This document shows positions 1 to 7,264 of a stretch of 8,316 nt of DNA, one piece after another. Source of the DNA: an uncultured Asticcacaulis sp. (GTDB taxonomy: Bacteria; Pseudomonadota; Alphaproteobacteria; Caulobacterales; Caulobacteraceae). The position numbers were made by a program, and so were the translations under genes. Under the pieces are notes generated by a model. That model did no database searches. It was given only the letters and a program-made list of their open reading frames with translations, and was not told the origin of the DNA. Position 1 is the first letter of the stretch. Every line of letters starts with the position of its first letter. The stretch is taken from positions 1 through 8,316 of the forward strand of contig CAMLLA010000173.1 in NCBI GenBank assembly GCA_946480525.1, read 5' to 3'.

Positions 1-658
1 CATCGGCCGCCGCGGCCAGAACGTCCGCCTGGCGTCGCAGCTGACCGGCTGGCAGGTCGACATCATTACCGAAGCCCAGGATTCCGAGCGTCGCCAGAAG
101 GAATTCGCCGAGCGCACCGCCCTGTTCCAGGAAGCGCTCGACGTCGATGAGGTTATCGCCCAGCTGCTGGTCACCGAGGGCTTCTCGACGGTCGAAGACC
201 TGGCCTATGTCGACGAAAACGAAATCGCCGTCATCGAAGGCTTCGACGAAGACACCGCCCAGGAGCTTCAGGCCCGTGCACGCGACTTCCTGGAAAAGGA
301 AGCCGCCGAGCAGGACGCCAAGCGCAAGGAGCTGGGTGTCGAGGACGACGTGCTGAGCCTGCCGGGTGTAACGCTTCCCTGGGCCGTGGCGCTGGGCGAG
401 GCCGGCGTCAAGTCGGTCGAGGACGTGGCGGATCTGGCCACCGACGAAGTGCGTGGCGGCTTCGAACAGCGTGACGGTGAGCGGGTCCGCGTTCCGGGCG
501 CGCTTGAAAGCTTCAACCTCTCCGTCCAGGACGCCGAGAACCTGATCCTCAATGCCCGCATCGCGCTGGGCTGGATCGAAGCTCCGGCCGTCGAAGACGA
601 GGCGGCGGAAGACGATTTTGCTGAGGAGGGCGCCGATGTCGCCACAGCAGAACAATGA
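1..658 (+). CDS. nusA: Transcription termination/antitermination protein NusA, C-terminal part (5' truncated by window)
   Basis: The frame is open from position 2 and stops at TGA 656-658, giving 218 residues of the NusA C-terminus. NusA binds RNA polymerase and nascent RNA, and modulates pausing, termination and antitermination. The first residues (IGRRGQNVRLASQLTGW, then VDIITE) are the end of the second KH RNA-binding domain. After a charged linker comes a helix-hairpin-helix repeat, 'LLVTEGFSTVEDLAYVDE' and following, near visible residues 54-97. A second, more divergent one runs from LSLPGVTLPWAVALGEAGVKS to about residue 190. The protein ends in an acidic tail (VEDEAAEDDFAEEG). S1 and KH1 lie outside the window. 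The 3' end overlaps ylxR by 23 bp, so the two are very probably co-transcribed and translationally coupled. The identification is secure. Confidence 0.95.
   Translation, partial: IGRRGQNVRLASQLTGWQVDIITEAQDSERRQKEFAERTALFQEALDVDEVIAQLLVTEGFSTVEDLAYVDENEIAVIEGFDEDTAQELQARARDFLEKEAAEQDAKRKELGVEDDVLSLPGVTLPWAVALGEAGVKSVEDVADLATDEVRGGFEQRDGERVRVPGALESFNLSVQDAENLILNARIALGWIEAPAVEDEAAEDDFAEEGADVATAEQ
623..630 (+). promoter_or_regulatory. Shine-Dalgarno sequence of ylxR inside nusA
   Basis: GAGGAGGG lies 5 nt before ATG 636, inside the last codons of nusA. This strong site fixes the ylxR start at 636, rather than the in-frame ATG at 552 deeper in nusA. It also suggests translational coupling to nusA. 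Confidence 0.75.
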
Positions 659-1358
659 GGTCGCAGCGCTAACCGAAACGGATGCCGTCTCTGCTTTGGA
701 TGAAGCAGAGACCGGCGTCGTGTGTGAAACGCCGTCGGGCCGGTTGCCGGCCCAGCGGCGCGATGTTGCGTCCGGTGAAAGCACGGATACGGACAGTATG
801 ATCCGCTTCGTCGTCTCGCCGGACGGCATGCTCGTGCCCGACGTGGCGCATAAGCTGCCCGGACGTGGAATATGGCTCCGCTCCGAACGGCCCGCCCTTG
901 AAATTGCGATCCGCAAGAACATATTTGCGAGAGCGGCGAAGCGTCAGGTCAAGACCGACCCAGGCCTGGTTGAACAGGTGCATGGTCTCCTGCGCCGCCG
1001 TTGCCTTGATCTGCTGGGGTTGGCGCGACGCGAAGGCCTCCTGGTCAGTGGCTATGAAAAAATTCTCGGTAACGTGAAGGCGGGAAAAATCGCCTGGCTC
1101 ATCGAAGCGACGGACGGTTCGGCCGATGGCCGCAATCGCATCCTGGCAGCCAACCGTGCGGCGCAAGGGCGGGCAAAAATCTGCGGTTGTTTCGACAATC
1201 AGGATTTGAGTTTGGCTTTAGGGCTGGAAAATGCGATACACGTTGCACTCCTGCCGGGACGGCGCGTGGAACGCTGGTCCACGGAAATGAAACGATTGTC
1301 TGGATTTGAGCCCCTCGTTCCTGCTGCATGGGAGGGGCCTGGCGGACCCGACGGGTAA
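636..1358 (+). CDS. ylxR: YlxR-family (DUF448) RNA-binding protein fused to an L7Ae-like domain
   Basis: This 240-residue protein lies between nusA and infB, the canonical position of ylxR. The YlxR domain spans about residues 38-103: RRDVASGES, then [10 protein letters not shown] (55-64) and KLPGRGIWL (73-81), which contains the family GRGxW/Y motif. A second domain, from about residue 111 to 220 ([20 protein letters not shown], then [18 protein letters not shown]), looks like the L7Ae/L30e-type RNA-binding fold. This YlxR plus L7Ae-like architecture is common in alphaproteobacteria. The family is thought to bind RNA or nucleic acid, but its precise role is not settled. The N-terminal 35 residues are low in recognisable motifs. 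One oddity is that the cysteine of the usual 'R-x-C-[IV]-x-[ST]-G' segment is Asp43 here. The start at 636 is chosen for its strong Shine-Dalgarno sequence. Confidence 0.9.
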   Translation: MSPQQNNEVAALTETDAVSALDEAETGVVCETPSGRLPAQRRDVASGESTDTDSMIRFVVSPDGMLVPDVAHKLPGRGIWLRSERPALEIAIRKNIFARAAKRQVKTDPGLVEQVHGLLRRRCLDLLGLARREGLLVSGYEKILGNVKAGKIAWLIEATDGSADGRNRILAANRAAQGRAKICGCFDNQDLSLALGLENAIHVALLPGRRVERWSTEMKRLSGFEPLVPAAWEGPGGPDG

Positions 1359-1488
1359 CGGTCTCCACCGACCAAATGGTATTTTCAAGGCCCGGCGAAG
1401 ACCGGTCAGCGAAAAATCTACGAATTATTTGTCAAATCGGAAAGTTCGCATCTGGCGGACTTCGCAAGGGTTAAGTAAAGCAAGCCGC

Positions 1489-4400
1489 ATGAGCGACACT
1501 AAAGACGACAAGACCAACAACGATCAGAACCGTGAGGGCCGCACCCCCCTTACGCTGAAGCCGCGCGTGGGCGGCAATGTTTCGACGGGTACGGTGAAGC
1601 AGAGCTTCAGCCACGGCCGGTCGAAAACCGTGGTGGTCGAAACCAAGCGCCGCATCGGCACACCGCCGGCGGGCGCCCCGGGCGCACCTGCCCGTCCGTC
1701 GCACGATACAAATCTGGCGGCGCGGCCAAATCCGGCGCCCAGCGCGCCGCGTCCGCAATCCTCGCAACCGCAGCGGTCTTCCGGACCCGGCGGACTGCGG
1801 CAGGAAGAGCAGGATGCCCGTCAACGTGCTATTCAGGCCGCGCTCGCCGAGCAGCAGCGCCGTGATGCCGAAGCCCAGGCCGCAGCCGCCCGCGCGGCGG
1901 CTCAGGCTGCCGCAGCACAGGCGGCCGCCCGTCCGGAACCGGTTGCCGAAGCGCCCAAGCCGGTCGTCGAGGCTGCTCCGGCCCCTGCACCTCAGCCCGC
2001 CCCGCAACCAGCTGCGCAGGCCGCTGCCCCGGCTGCCGCACCGGTTCGTGAAGCCGCGCCGCAACGCGATGTTCCGCAGTTCCGCAATGAGCGCGCACCG
2101 CGTTACGACCAGCGCGCACCGCGCGAAGGTCATCAGGCACGTGACGGTCAACGCGATGGGCAACGTGCGCCTTATCCGCCCCGCGATGGAAACCGCGACG
2201 GTCAGCGTTCGGACTTCCGTCCGCGCGACGGCCAGCCGCCCAGGGACGGTCAACGCAGCGACGGTCGTCCGCCGTACCCACCCCGCGACGGCAACCGTGA
2301 CGGTCAGCGCAGCGACAGCCGTCCGCCGCGCGATCCGAACCGTCCTTTCACACCGCGCGACCCCAACGCGCCGCGCCCGCCGCGTGATCCCAACCGGCCC
2401 TACACGCCGCGCGACCCCAATGCGCCGCGCCCGCCGCGCGAAGGGGGTGAGCGCAGCGAAACCGTTCGTTACAGCGCCAACTCCCCGCGTCCGCCCCGCA
2501 TGGGCGGCGGCGGTGTGTCCGCCAACGCACCGGCGACCCCTGAAGTCGATCGTATCCGCTCCAGCCGTGGCACCGCCGGCCCTGTCAAGACGACCCGTGA
2601 CGATGATGATCGTGGCGGTCGTGGCCCCGCTGGTACGCGCGGCAAGGCCGGTGCACCGGTCAAGGCCGTGTCGCAGACCCGGGGTGAGCCCAAGCGTCGC
2701 GAAGGCCGCCTGACCCTGCAAGCCGTTGTCGGAGATGACGAGGGCGCCGCCGACCGCATGCGTTCGCTGGCCTCGGTCCGCCGGGCGCGCGAACGTGAAC
2801 GCGAAAAGCGCAAGGGCAGCCAGGTCGAACAGGCCCGCGTCTCACGCGAAGTCGTCATTCCCGACGTCATCACGGTCCAGGAACTGTCCAACCGTATGGC
2901 TGTCCGCGCCGTCGACATCATCAAGATGCTGATGAAGCAGGGGATGATGCTCAAGATCAACGACGTGATCGATACCGACACCGCCGAACTGGTGGCTTCG
3001 GAATTCGGCCACACCGTCAAGCGCGTCTCCGAAGCCGACGTCGAAGAAGGTTTCATCTCGGCCGAAGACCACGAAGGTGACACCGTGCCGCGTCCGCCGG
3101 TCGTGGCTGTCATGGGTCACGTCGACCACGGCAAGACCTCGCTGCTCGATGCCCTGCGCAAGACCGACACCGCCGGTGGCGAAGCCGGAGGCATCACCCA
3201 GCATATCGGCGCCTACCAGGTCCGCCTGCCGTCGGGTGAAAAGGTTACCTTCCTCGATACGCCGGGTCACGCCGCGTTTTCGGCCATGCGCGCCCGTGGC
3301 GCCAATGTCACCGATCTCGTCGTGCTGGTCGTGGCGGCGGACGACGGCGTCATGCCGCAGACCGTCGAAGCCATCAACCACGCCCGTGCCGCCAATACGC
3401 CGATCATCGTTGCCGTCAACAAGATCGACAAGCCTGGCGCCCAGCCGCAGAATATCATCAACGAGCTTCTGCAGCATGAAATCGTCGTGGAATCCCTGGG
3501 TGGTGAAACCCAGGTCGTCGAAGTCTCGGCCAAGACCGGCCAGGGCCTGGACAGCCTGATCGAAGCCATTCTGCTGCAGTCGGAAGTGCTGGACCTGCGC
3601 GCCAATCCGGACCGCACCGCCGAAGGCGTGGTCATCGAAGCCAAGCTCGACAAGGGCCGCGGTCCTGTGGCGACCGTCCTGGTGAAGCGCGGTACGCTGA
3701 AGCGCGGCGACATCATCGTTGCCGGTTCCAGCTTCGGCCGTGTTCGCGCCCTGATCAACGAGCGCAACGAGCAATTGCCGGAAGCCGGTCCTTCGGAACC
3801 CGTGGAAGTCCTCGGTCTCGACGAAGCGCCGAGCCCCGGCGACGCCTTCGCCGTGGTCGAAAACGAAGCGCGTGCCCGCGAAATCACCGATTACCGCGAA
3901 CGTCTGCGTCGCGAAAAGACCCTGGCCCCTGTTGGCGCCGTGTCTTTGACCGACATGATGTCGAAGCTGGCCGACAAGAAGGTCAAGGAGCTTCAGCTCA
4001 TCATCAAGGCAGACGTGCAAGGGTCGGCCGAAGCCATCATCGGTTCGCTGGAAAAGGTTGGCAACGAGGAAGTCCGTGCGCGGATCATCCATTCCGGCGC
4101 CGGCGCCATCACCGAATCCGACGTGCAGCTGGCCAAGGGTTCCAACTCACCGATCATCGGCTTCAACGTCCGTGCCTCCAAGCAGGCGCGTGACCTGGCC
4201 GAACGCGAAGGCGTGGAAATCCGCTACTACGCGATCATCTACGACCTGATCGACGACATCAAGGGCGTGCTGTCCGGCATGCTGGCGCCGATCCAGCGCG
4301 AAACCTTCCTCGGCAACGCGGAAGTGCTGGAAGTCTTCGACATCACCAAGGTCGGCAAGGTCGCCGGCTGCCGTGTCACCGAAGGCCGCGTGGAAAAGGG

Positions 4401-4599
4401 CGCCCGCGTCCGTATCCTGCGCGACAACGTCGTCATCCAGGAAATGGGCGTCCTGTCGACGCTCAAGCGCTTCAAGGACGAGGTCAACTCGGTGGTCGTG
4501 GGTCAGGAATGCGGTATGGCGTTCAATGGCTTCCAGGACCTCAAGGCCGGCGACTTCATCGAATGCTTCACGGTCGAAGAGATCAAGCGCACGCTGTAA
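1489..4599 (+). CDS. infB: Translation initiation factor IF-2
   Basis: IF2 is the GTPase that brings fMet-tRNA to the 30S subunit and promotes 50S joining. The protein is 1036 residues, long because of its N-terminus. Residues 105-200 are Gln/Ala/Pro-rich and probably helical to disordered. Residues 218-320 are Arg/Asp/Gly/Pro repeats. An IF2_N domain follows at about 457-512 ([20 protein letters not shown]). The GTPase domain carries G1 GHVDHGKT (543-550), G2 GGITQHIG (567-574), G3 DTPGH (590-594), G4 NKID (644-647) and G5 SAKTG (680-684), all intact. Domain II runs from about residue 710, domain III from about 815 ([18 protein letters not shown]), and the fMet-tRNA-binding C-terminal domain from about 935. 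ATG 1489 (MSDTKDDK, then RTPLTLK) fits the family's N-terminus. Its Shine-Dalgarno is weak: AAGGG at 1466-1470 is too far away. The 130-bp gap after ylxR could hold a separate promoter, but I see no convincing boxes. Confidence 0.98.
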   Translation: MSDTKDDKTNNDQNREGRTPLTLKPRVGGNVSTGTVKQSFSHGRSKTVVVETKRRIGTPPAGAPGAPARPSHDTNLAARPNPAPSAPRPQSSQPQRSSGPGGLRQEEQDARQRAIQAALAEQQRRDAEAQAAAARAAAQAAAAQAAARPEPVAEAPKPVVEAAPAPAPQPAPQPAAQAAAPAAAPVREAAPQRDVPQFRNERAPRYDQRAPREGHQARDGQRDGQRAPYPPRDGNRDGQRSDFRPRDGQPPRDGQRSDGRPPYPPRDGNRDGQRSDSRPPRDPNRPFTPRDPNAPRPPRDPNRPYTPRDPNAPRPPREGGERSETVRYSANSPRPPRMGGGGVSANAPATPEVDRIRSSRGTAGPVKTTRDDDDRGGRGPAGTRGKAGAPVKAVSQTRGEPKRREGRLTLQAVVGDDEGAADRMRSLASVRRAREREREKRKGSQVEQARVSREVVIPDVITVQELSNRMAVRAVDIIKMLMKQGMMLKINDVIDTDTAELVASEFGHTVKRVSEADVEEGFISAEDHEGDTVPRPPVVAVMGHVDHGKTSLLDALRKTDTAGGEAGGITQHIGAYQVRLPSGEKVTFLDTPGHAAFSAMRARGANVTDLVVLVVAADDGVMPQTVEAINHARAANTPIIVAVNKIDKPGAQPQNIINELLQHEIVVESLGGETQVVEVSAKTGQGLDSLIEAILLQSEVLDLRANPDRTAEGVVIEAKLDKGRGPVATVLVKRGTLKRGDIIVAGSSFGRVRALINERNEQLPEAGPSEPVEVLGLDEAPSPGDAFAVVENEARAREITDYRERLRREKTLAPVGAVSLTDMMSKLADKKVKELQLIIKADVQGSAEAIIGSLEKVGNEEVRARIIHSGAGAITESDVQLAKGSNSPIIGFNVRASKQARDLAEREGVEIRYYAIIYDLIDDIKGVLSGMLAPIQRETFLGNAEVLEVFDITKVGKVAGCRVTEGRVEKGARVRILRDNVVIQEMGVLSTLKRFKDEVNSVVVGQECGMAFNGFQDLKAGDFIECFTVEEIKRTL
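2170..2448 (+). repeat. In-frame tandem repeats in the IF2 N-terminal region
   Basis: Two repeat types lie head to tail within infB. The first is a 34-residue (102-bp) unit beginning [15 protein letters not shown]. It starts at residues 228 and 262 (bases 2170 and 2272), and the second copy is incomplete. The second is an 18-residue (54-bp) unit, R-P-[FY][12 protein letters not shown], starting at residues 285 and 303 (bases 2341 and 2395). The shorter motif RDGQR also recurs around them. The repeats keep the frame, and copies differ at synonymous positions, so this is divergent tandem duplication. The segment should be disordered and strongly basic. Confidence 0.85.
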
Positions 4600-4607
4600 G
4601 ATTGGAG

Positions 4608-4637
4608 AAATAAGCCCGGGTTTACCCGGGCTTATTT
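4608..4637 (+). terminator. Intrinsic terminator after infB (possibly bidirectional)
   Basis: A perfect 13-bp stem (arms AAATAAGCCCGGG at 4608-4620 and CCCGGGCTTATTT at 4625-4637) with a TTTA loop starts 8 bp after the infB stop codon. The GC core is flanked by an A-run upstream and T-rich sequence downstream, so the T-tract is partly within the stem. It should end the nusA-ylxR-infB transcript, separating it from the small ORF and purU. Confidence 0.85.
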
Positions 4638-4674
4638 ATAAGGTTAGGGGCCTTTAAGCGCCTTTGGGGGATGA

Positions 4675-4845
4675 ATGACTGGGGGAATAGTTGCCGTCCT
4701 CGTCCTAATTGCCATAGGACTGTTGAGGAATAAAATGGGTGACAAAAGTTACGACAACCTCGTGATTACCATTTTCAAGTGGTGGTTTGGGCTTGCCGCA
4801 GCATTTTTTGTCGGTGCATTCATATATGGAAAGATTGTGAATTAA
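4675..4845 (+). CDS. Small hypothetical membrane protein (36-56 residues)
   Basis: I do not recognise this gene. From ATG 4675 the frame encodes 56 residues ending at TAA 4843-4845. It would have a first hydrophobic segment (about residues 4-17, GIVAVLVLIAIGLL), a polar loop (RNKMGDKSYDN) and a second membrane helix (about 34-53, with WWFGLAAAFFVGAFIYG). An internal ATG at 4735 has the better Shine-Dalgarno (GAGGA 4725-4729, 5 nt away). Starting there gives a 36-residue protein with one helix. ATG 4675 is preceded only by GGGGG 4666-4670. GC content is about 43% by my count, visibly below the neighbours, and three ATA codons occur, which are otherwise scarce in the window. It sits between the infB terminator and purU, so it needs its own promoter. 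The AT-rich base composition means a chance ORF is possible, but the clean hydrophobic pattern argues for a real small membrane protein. Confidence 0.5.
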   Translation: MTGGIVAVLVLIAIGLLRNKMGDKSYDNLVITIFKWWFGLAAAFFVGAFIYGKIVN

Positions 4846-4906
4846 AGATTCTTCTTTAGTTTAAAATCTTTGAATTTTCTCAAACTTTAGCATCTATGAC
4901 AGCAAT
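4846..4906 (+). promoter_or_regulatory. AT-rich leader upstream of purU, possible promoter
   Basis: This 61-bp stretch is strikingly AT-rich in a GC-rich region and directly precedes the purU start. A TTGAAT (4870-4875) and a TATGAC (4895-4900) could be poor -35/-10 boxes, but the 19-bp spacing is long. There is no clear Shine-Dalgarno before ATG 4907. A promoter is plausible from the upstream terminator and composition, but the boxes are not convincing. Confidence 0.3.
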
Positions 4907-5785
4907 ATGCTCGACTCGACTCAATTCGACCCTTCGCACCACGTCCTGATCATCAAATGCCCGGATACGCGCGGTATCGTCGCGGCTGTGTCGGGGTATC
5001 TGAACGACAACGACATCTCGATCGTCGAGTCGAACCAGTTCAACGACGCACAGGGTGATATCTTCTACGTCCGTGTCGTCTTCCGTCAGGCTGGCCCCAA
5101 GATGCCGCCGATGGCGACACTGCGCGATGGTTTCAAGCCGATCGCCCACCGCTTCAACATGGATTGGGACATCTTTAACCTGTCGCGCAAGCCCAAGGTG
5201 CTGATCGCGGTGTCGAAGTTCGGCCACTGCCTGTACGAACTGCTGCACCGCTGGCGTTCCGGCCTGCTGCCGGTCGATATCGCCTGCGTCATGTCGAACC
5301 ACGAAGACATGCGTTCCTTCGTCGAATGGAACGGCGTGCCCTATGTCCACTTACCCGTCGGCAAGGACAACAAGGCCGAGCAGGAAGCGCAGTTTCTCGA
5401 CCTCATCGATCAGCACCAGGCCGATCTCGTCGTGCTGGCGCGCTACATGCAGATTCTGTCGGATGATCTGGCGCGCAAGCTGGAAGGGCGTTGCATCAAC
5501 ATTCACCACTCCTTCCTGCCGAGCTTCAAGGGCGCCAAGCCATACCATCAGGCGCACCAGCGCGGCGTGAAGATCATCGGTGCGACGGCGCACTATGTGA
5601 CGTCGGATCTCGACGAAGGCCCGATCATCGAGCAGGACGTCCAGCGCGTCCACCACGGCCACACGCCGGAGCAGCTGGTGGCCATCGGTCAGGACATCGA
5701 AGCGCGCGTTCTGGCGCGTGCCGTGACTTGGCACGCCGAACGCAGAGTCATGATCAACGGTAGCAAGACAATAGTTTTTAGCTGA
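4907..5785 (+). CDS. purU: Formyltetrahydrofolate deformylase
   Basis: PurU hydrolyses 10-formyl-tetrahydrofolate to formate and tetrahydrofolate in the cytoplasm. This balances the one-carbon pool and supplies formate, for example for PurT-type purine synthesis. The 292-residue length is normal. An N-terminal ACT regulatory domain spans about residues 9-85 (HHVLIIKCPDTRGIVAAVSG, then NDISIVESNQF). The formyltransferase-fold hydrolase domain follows at about 92-275. Its catalytic triad by comparison with PurN is Asn198, His200 (INIHHSFLPSFKGAKPY) and Asp236 (THE-like context TAHYVTSDLDEGPII, with His229). The C-terminal signature WHAERRVMINGSKTIVF is typical. ATG 4907 lacks a good Shine-Dalgarno but is the only sensible start. 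purU is separated from infB by a terminator and is convergent with the DUF418 gene, so it is probably transcribed alone or with the small ORF. Confidence 0.95.
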   Translation: MLDSTQFDPSHHVLIIKCPDTRGIVAAVSGYLNDNDISIVESNQFNDAQGDIFYVRVVFRQAGPKMPPMATLRDGFKPIAHRFNMDWDIFNLSRKPKVLIAVSKFGHCLYELLHRWRSGLLPVDIACVMSNHEDMRSFVEWNGVPYVHLPVGKDNKAEQEAQFLDLIDQHQADLVVLARYMQILSDDLARKLEGRCINIHHSFLPSFKGAKPYHQAHQRGVKIIGATAHYVTSDLDEGPIIEQDVQRVHHGHTPEQLVAIGQDIEARVLARAVTWHAERRVMINGSKTIVFS

Positions 5786-5790
5786 TGCCT

Positions 5791-5929
5791 TAGCCCCCTC
5801 TCCCCGAGTGAGGGGAGAGGGTTAGGGTGAGGGGTTGTTCGGAAGATGTTGAGCGCGCGATGCCGGCAGTAGCCCCCTCATCCGCCGCAGCAAGCTGCGT
5901 CACCTTCTCCCCTCAGGTGGGGAGAAGGG
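5791..5929. repeat. Palindromic intergenic repeat between convergent purU and DUF418 genes
   Basis: This stretch fills most of the gap between the two stop codons. A 10-bp stem pairs CCCTCTCCCC (5796-5805) with GGGGAGAGGG (5812-5821) over the loop GAGTGA. A second 10-bp stem pairs CCTTCTCCCC (5903-5912) with GGGGAGAAGG (5919-5928) over TCAGGT. Between them GGGTGAGGGG (5825-5834) can pair with CCCCTCATCC (5874-5883), with one wobble, and CGCAGC/GCTGCG forms a short hairpin at 5886-5899. TAGCCCCCTC occurs directly twice (5791, 5870). The GAGAGGGTTAGGGTGAGGGG segment resembles dispersed repeats I remember from many proteobacterial genomes. There is no T-tract, so it is not a classic terminator, though it may still reduce read-through from both sides. 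Confidence 0.65.
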
Positions 5930-5932
5930 ATT

Positions 5933-7132
5933 TTACGTCGATCTTTTTACAAATGGCACATTGACCGTCAGATAAGTCGCGGCGCGCCACAGCCACTCGA
6001 CCGGGCCATAAACAAAGCCCTTGAACCACAGGTGCGCGAAGACGACCTGGGCGGCGAAAGCGCCCAACCCAATCAGCACGGCTTCGCTTTGCGTCATGGT
6101 GGCGTGCAGCCCCAGGCCGAAGCTGTAGAAGACCGGCACGAAGATCAGCGATTGCAGCAGGTAGAGCGTCAGCGTCATGCGCCCGGCCGGCGCCAGCACG
6201 TTCAGCACCTTGCCGGCGAACCCATAATAGAGCGCGGTGAAGCCGAAGAAGAGGCTGAACATCACGCTGAGGTCGAACCAGCCGGCCACCATCGATCCCC
6301 ACAATGAGCGCGGCATGAAGACGGCGTCCGATGTCGGCATCAGGTTGGTCAGCATGTCCCTGGTGTGCCACAGGCCAAGCGCAGCGGTCAGCGCCACGAC
6401 AAAGCCGATCACGCGCGTCTTGCCGAACTTTTCCGGCGCGCCAAAGAAGCTGATGCGGCCCAGCACCATGCCGATCAGCGACAGACCCAGGATCTGGCTG
6501 AGGCGGCCGGATTCGTACATGAAGGCCCACTTGAACGGATGGCCATCGACCCAGTTCATGCGGATGGTTTCCATCAGGCTCTTGCCGGTCAGATAGGCTT
6601 CGGGGACCTTGCCGCTCCAGAAACTGAACGGCTGGTTGGCCCATGCCGCGCCATTCAGCGCGCTGTATGCCTGGAAAATCATGATCGGCTGAAGCAGGAA
6701 CAGGATGCCTAAAGCCATCACCAGCGCATTGGATTTCAAGCGATAGAAGGGCACCAGGAAAAGGCCCATCAGCGCCAGCACTTCGAGGATATCGCCGCGA
6801 TACCACAGGCCGTGGATCAGGCCGATAACGCCCAGCACCGCCAGCCGCCACACGAAACGGCCGGTGAAATCCTTACCCTTGCTTGCCGACCGGTCCATGA
6901 TGATGAAGAAGGACACACCGAAGCACAGGGCCAGCAGGGCAAAGGCCTTGCCGGCGAATACGGTGAACACCGCGTCGTGCCATAGAAGCTGAACCGGGTC
7001 AGTCACCGGGTGTGCCCAGTAAAGCTCGAACAATTCCGGCATATGCACGATGAACAGTCCGAACAGTGCGAAGCCGCGCAGAGCATCCAGCCCCTCCATG
7101 CGCGGCACGAAGTCGATTTTTTGAGCAGCCAT
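5933..7132 (-). CDS. DUF418 family multi-pass membrane protein
   Basis: This 399-residue inner-membrane protein is of the DUF418 (YeiB-like) family, whose members are annotated as putative transporters. No substrate is established. It has the N-terminal signature RMEGLDALRGFALFGLFIVH (11-30) and HGLWYRGDILEVLALMG (107-123). The C-terminal block AGRMTLTLYLLQS (316-328) and the characteristic GPVEWLWRAATY (376-387) complete the pattern. About ten hydrophobic segments are visible, among them 21-37, 57-79, 97-110, 114-130, 136-153, 211-230, 240-255, 287-305, 318-340 and 350-370. The ATG at 7132 is chosen because GGAGG (minus strand, 7145-7141) lies 8 nt upstream. The longer open frame to 7732 runs antisense through rbfA. 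The gene is convergent with purU and divergent from rbfA, so it is its own transcription unit and its role is not explained by its neighbours. Confidence 0.88.
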   Translation of the reverse strand: MAAQKIDFVPRMEGLDALRGFALFGLFIVHMPELFELYWAHPVTDPVQLLWHDAVFTVFAGKAFALLALCFGVSFFIIMDRSASKGKDFTGRFVWRLAVLGVIGLIHGLWYRGDILEVLALMGLFLVPFYRLKSNALVMALGILFLLQPIMIFQAYSALNGAAWANQPFSFWSGKVPEAYLTGKSLMETIRMNWVDGHPFKWAFMYESGRLSQILGLSLIGMVLGRISFFGAPEKFGKTRVIGFVVALTAALGLWHTRDMLTNLMPTSDAVFMPRSLWGSMVAGWFDLSVMFSLFFGFTALYYGFAGKVLNVLAPAGRMTLTLYLLQSLIFVPVFYSFGLGLHATMTQSEAVLIGLGAFAAQVVFAHLWFKGFVYGPVEWLWRAATYLTVNVPFVKRST

Positions 7133-7137
7133 TGAGG

Positions 7138-7146
7138 CCCCCTCCC
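7138..7146 (-). promoter_or_regulatory. Shine-Dalgarno of the DUF418 gene
   Basis: On the minus strand GGGAGGGGG precedes the ATG at 7132, with the GGAGG core 8 nt away. It fixes the start of this gene and excludes the long upstream extension antisense to rbfA. Confidence 0.7.
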
Positions 7147-7255
7147 AAACATATTGCAGCTGACTTTGCGAAAATCGCAGCGCTGCTTGTTGTATTTGCC
7201 CATGCATAACCTGCATCCGGCATTTTGCGATAGAAAATTCGCCGAAAAAGCCTAT
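7147..7255. promoter_or_regulatory. Divergent promoter region between the DUF418 gene and rbfA
   Basis: The two genes diverge from this short gap, so promoters in both directions are expected. It holds two small inverted repeats. One is nested: GCAGC (7156-7160) with GCTGC (7182-7186), enclosing TGCGA (7167-7171) with TCGCA (7175-7179). The other is ATGCA-taacc-TGCAT (7202-7216). Either could be an operator. I cannot pick convincing -35/-10 pairs; CATAAC (7205-7210) is only a weak -10 candidate for rbfA. Confidence 0.3.
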
Positions 7256-7264
7256 ATGAGCCGG

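Noticed and set aside
1306..1488. Upstream extension of infB by 61 codons to the ATG at 1306
   Set aside because: It would overlap the end of ylxR and translate the intergenic gap. IF2 homologues begin near MSDTK, so the start at 1489 is preferred despite its weak ribosome site.
1471..2721. Open frame of 416 codons on the minus strand opposite the infB N-terminal region
   Set aside because: Low-complexity Arg/Ala/Gly/Thr-rich translation with no domain. It mirrors the GC-rich repeats of infB, whose own frame is unmistakable.
2842..4092. Open frame of 416 codons on the minus strand opposite the IF2 GTPase domain
   Set aside because: The translation is the antisense shadow of a conserved GTPase with strong codon bias. 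It has no recognisable motif and no ribosome site that I could support.
4671..4733. Alternative reading frame from ATG 4671
   Set aside because: It stops after 20 codons with no hydrophobic or conserved pattern. The overlapping frame from 4675 is the coherent one.
4844..4871. AAAGATT/AATCTTT inverted repeat after the small ORF as a terminator
   Set aside because: Only 7 AT-rich base pairs with a 14-nt loop and no GC core; it would be too weak, and AT-rich sequence produces such matches by chance.
5791..5929. Intergenic repeats as a CRISPR array or a standard intrinsic terminator
   Set aside because: There are no regularly spaced identical repeats with unique spacers, and neither hairpin is followed by a T-tract on either strand.
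7154..7264. Longer rbfA starting at ATG 7154 or 7202
   Set aside because: The added residues (MQLTLRKSQRCLLYLP and following) are unlike RbfA N-termini and occupy the only space available for the divergent promoters.
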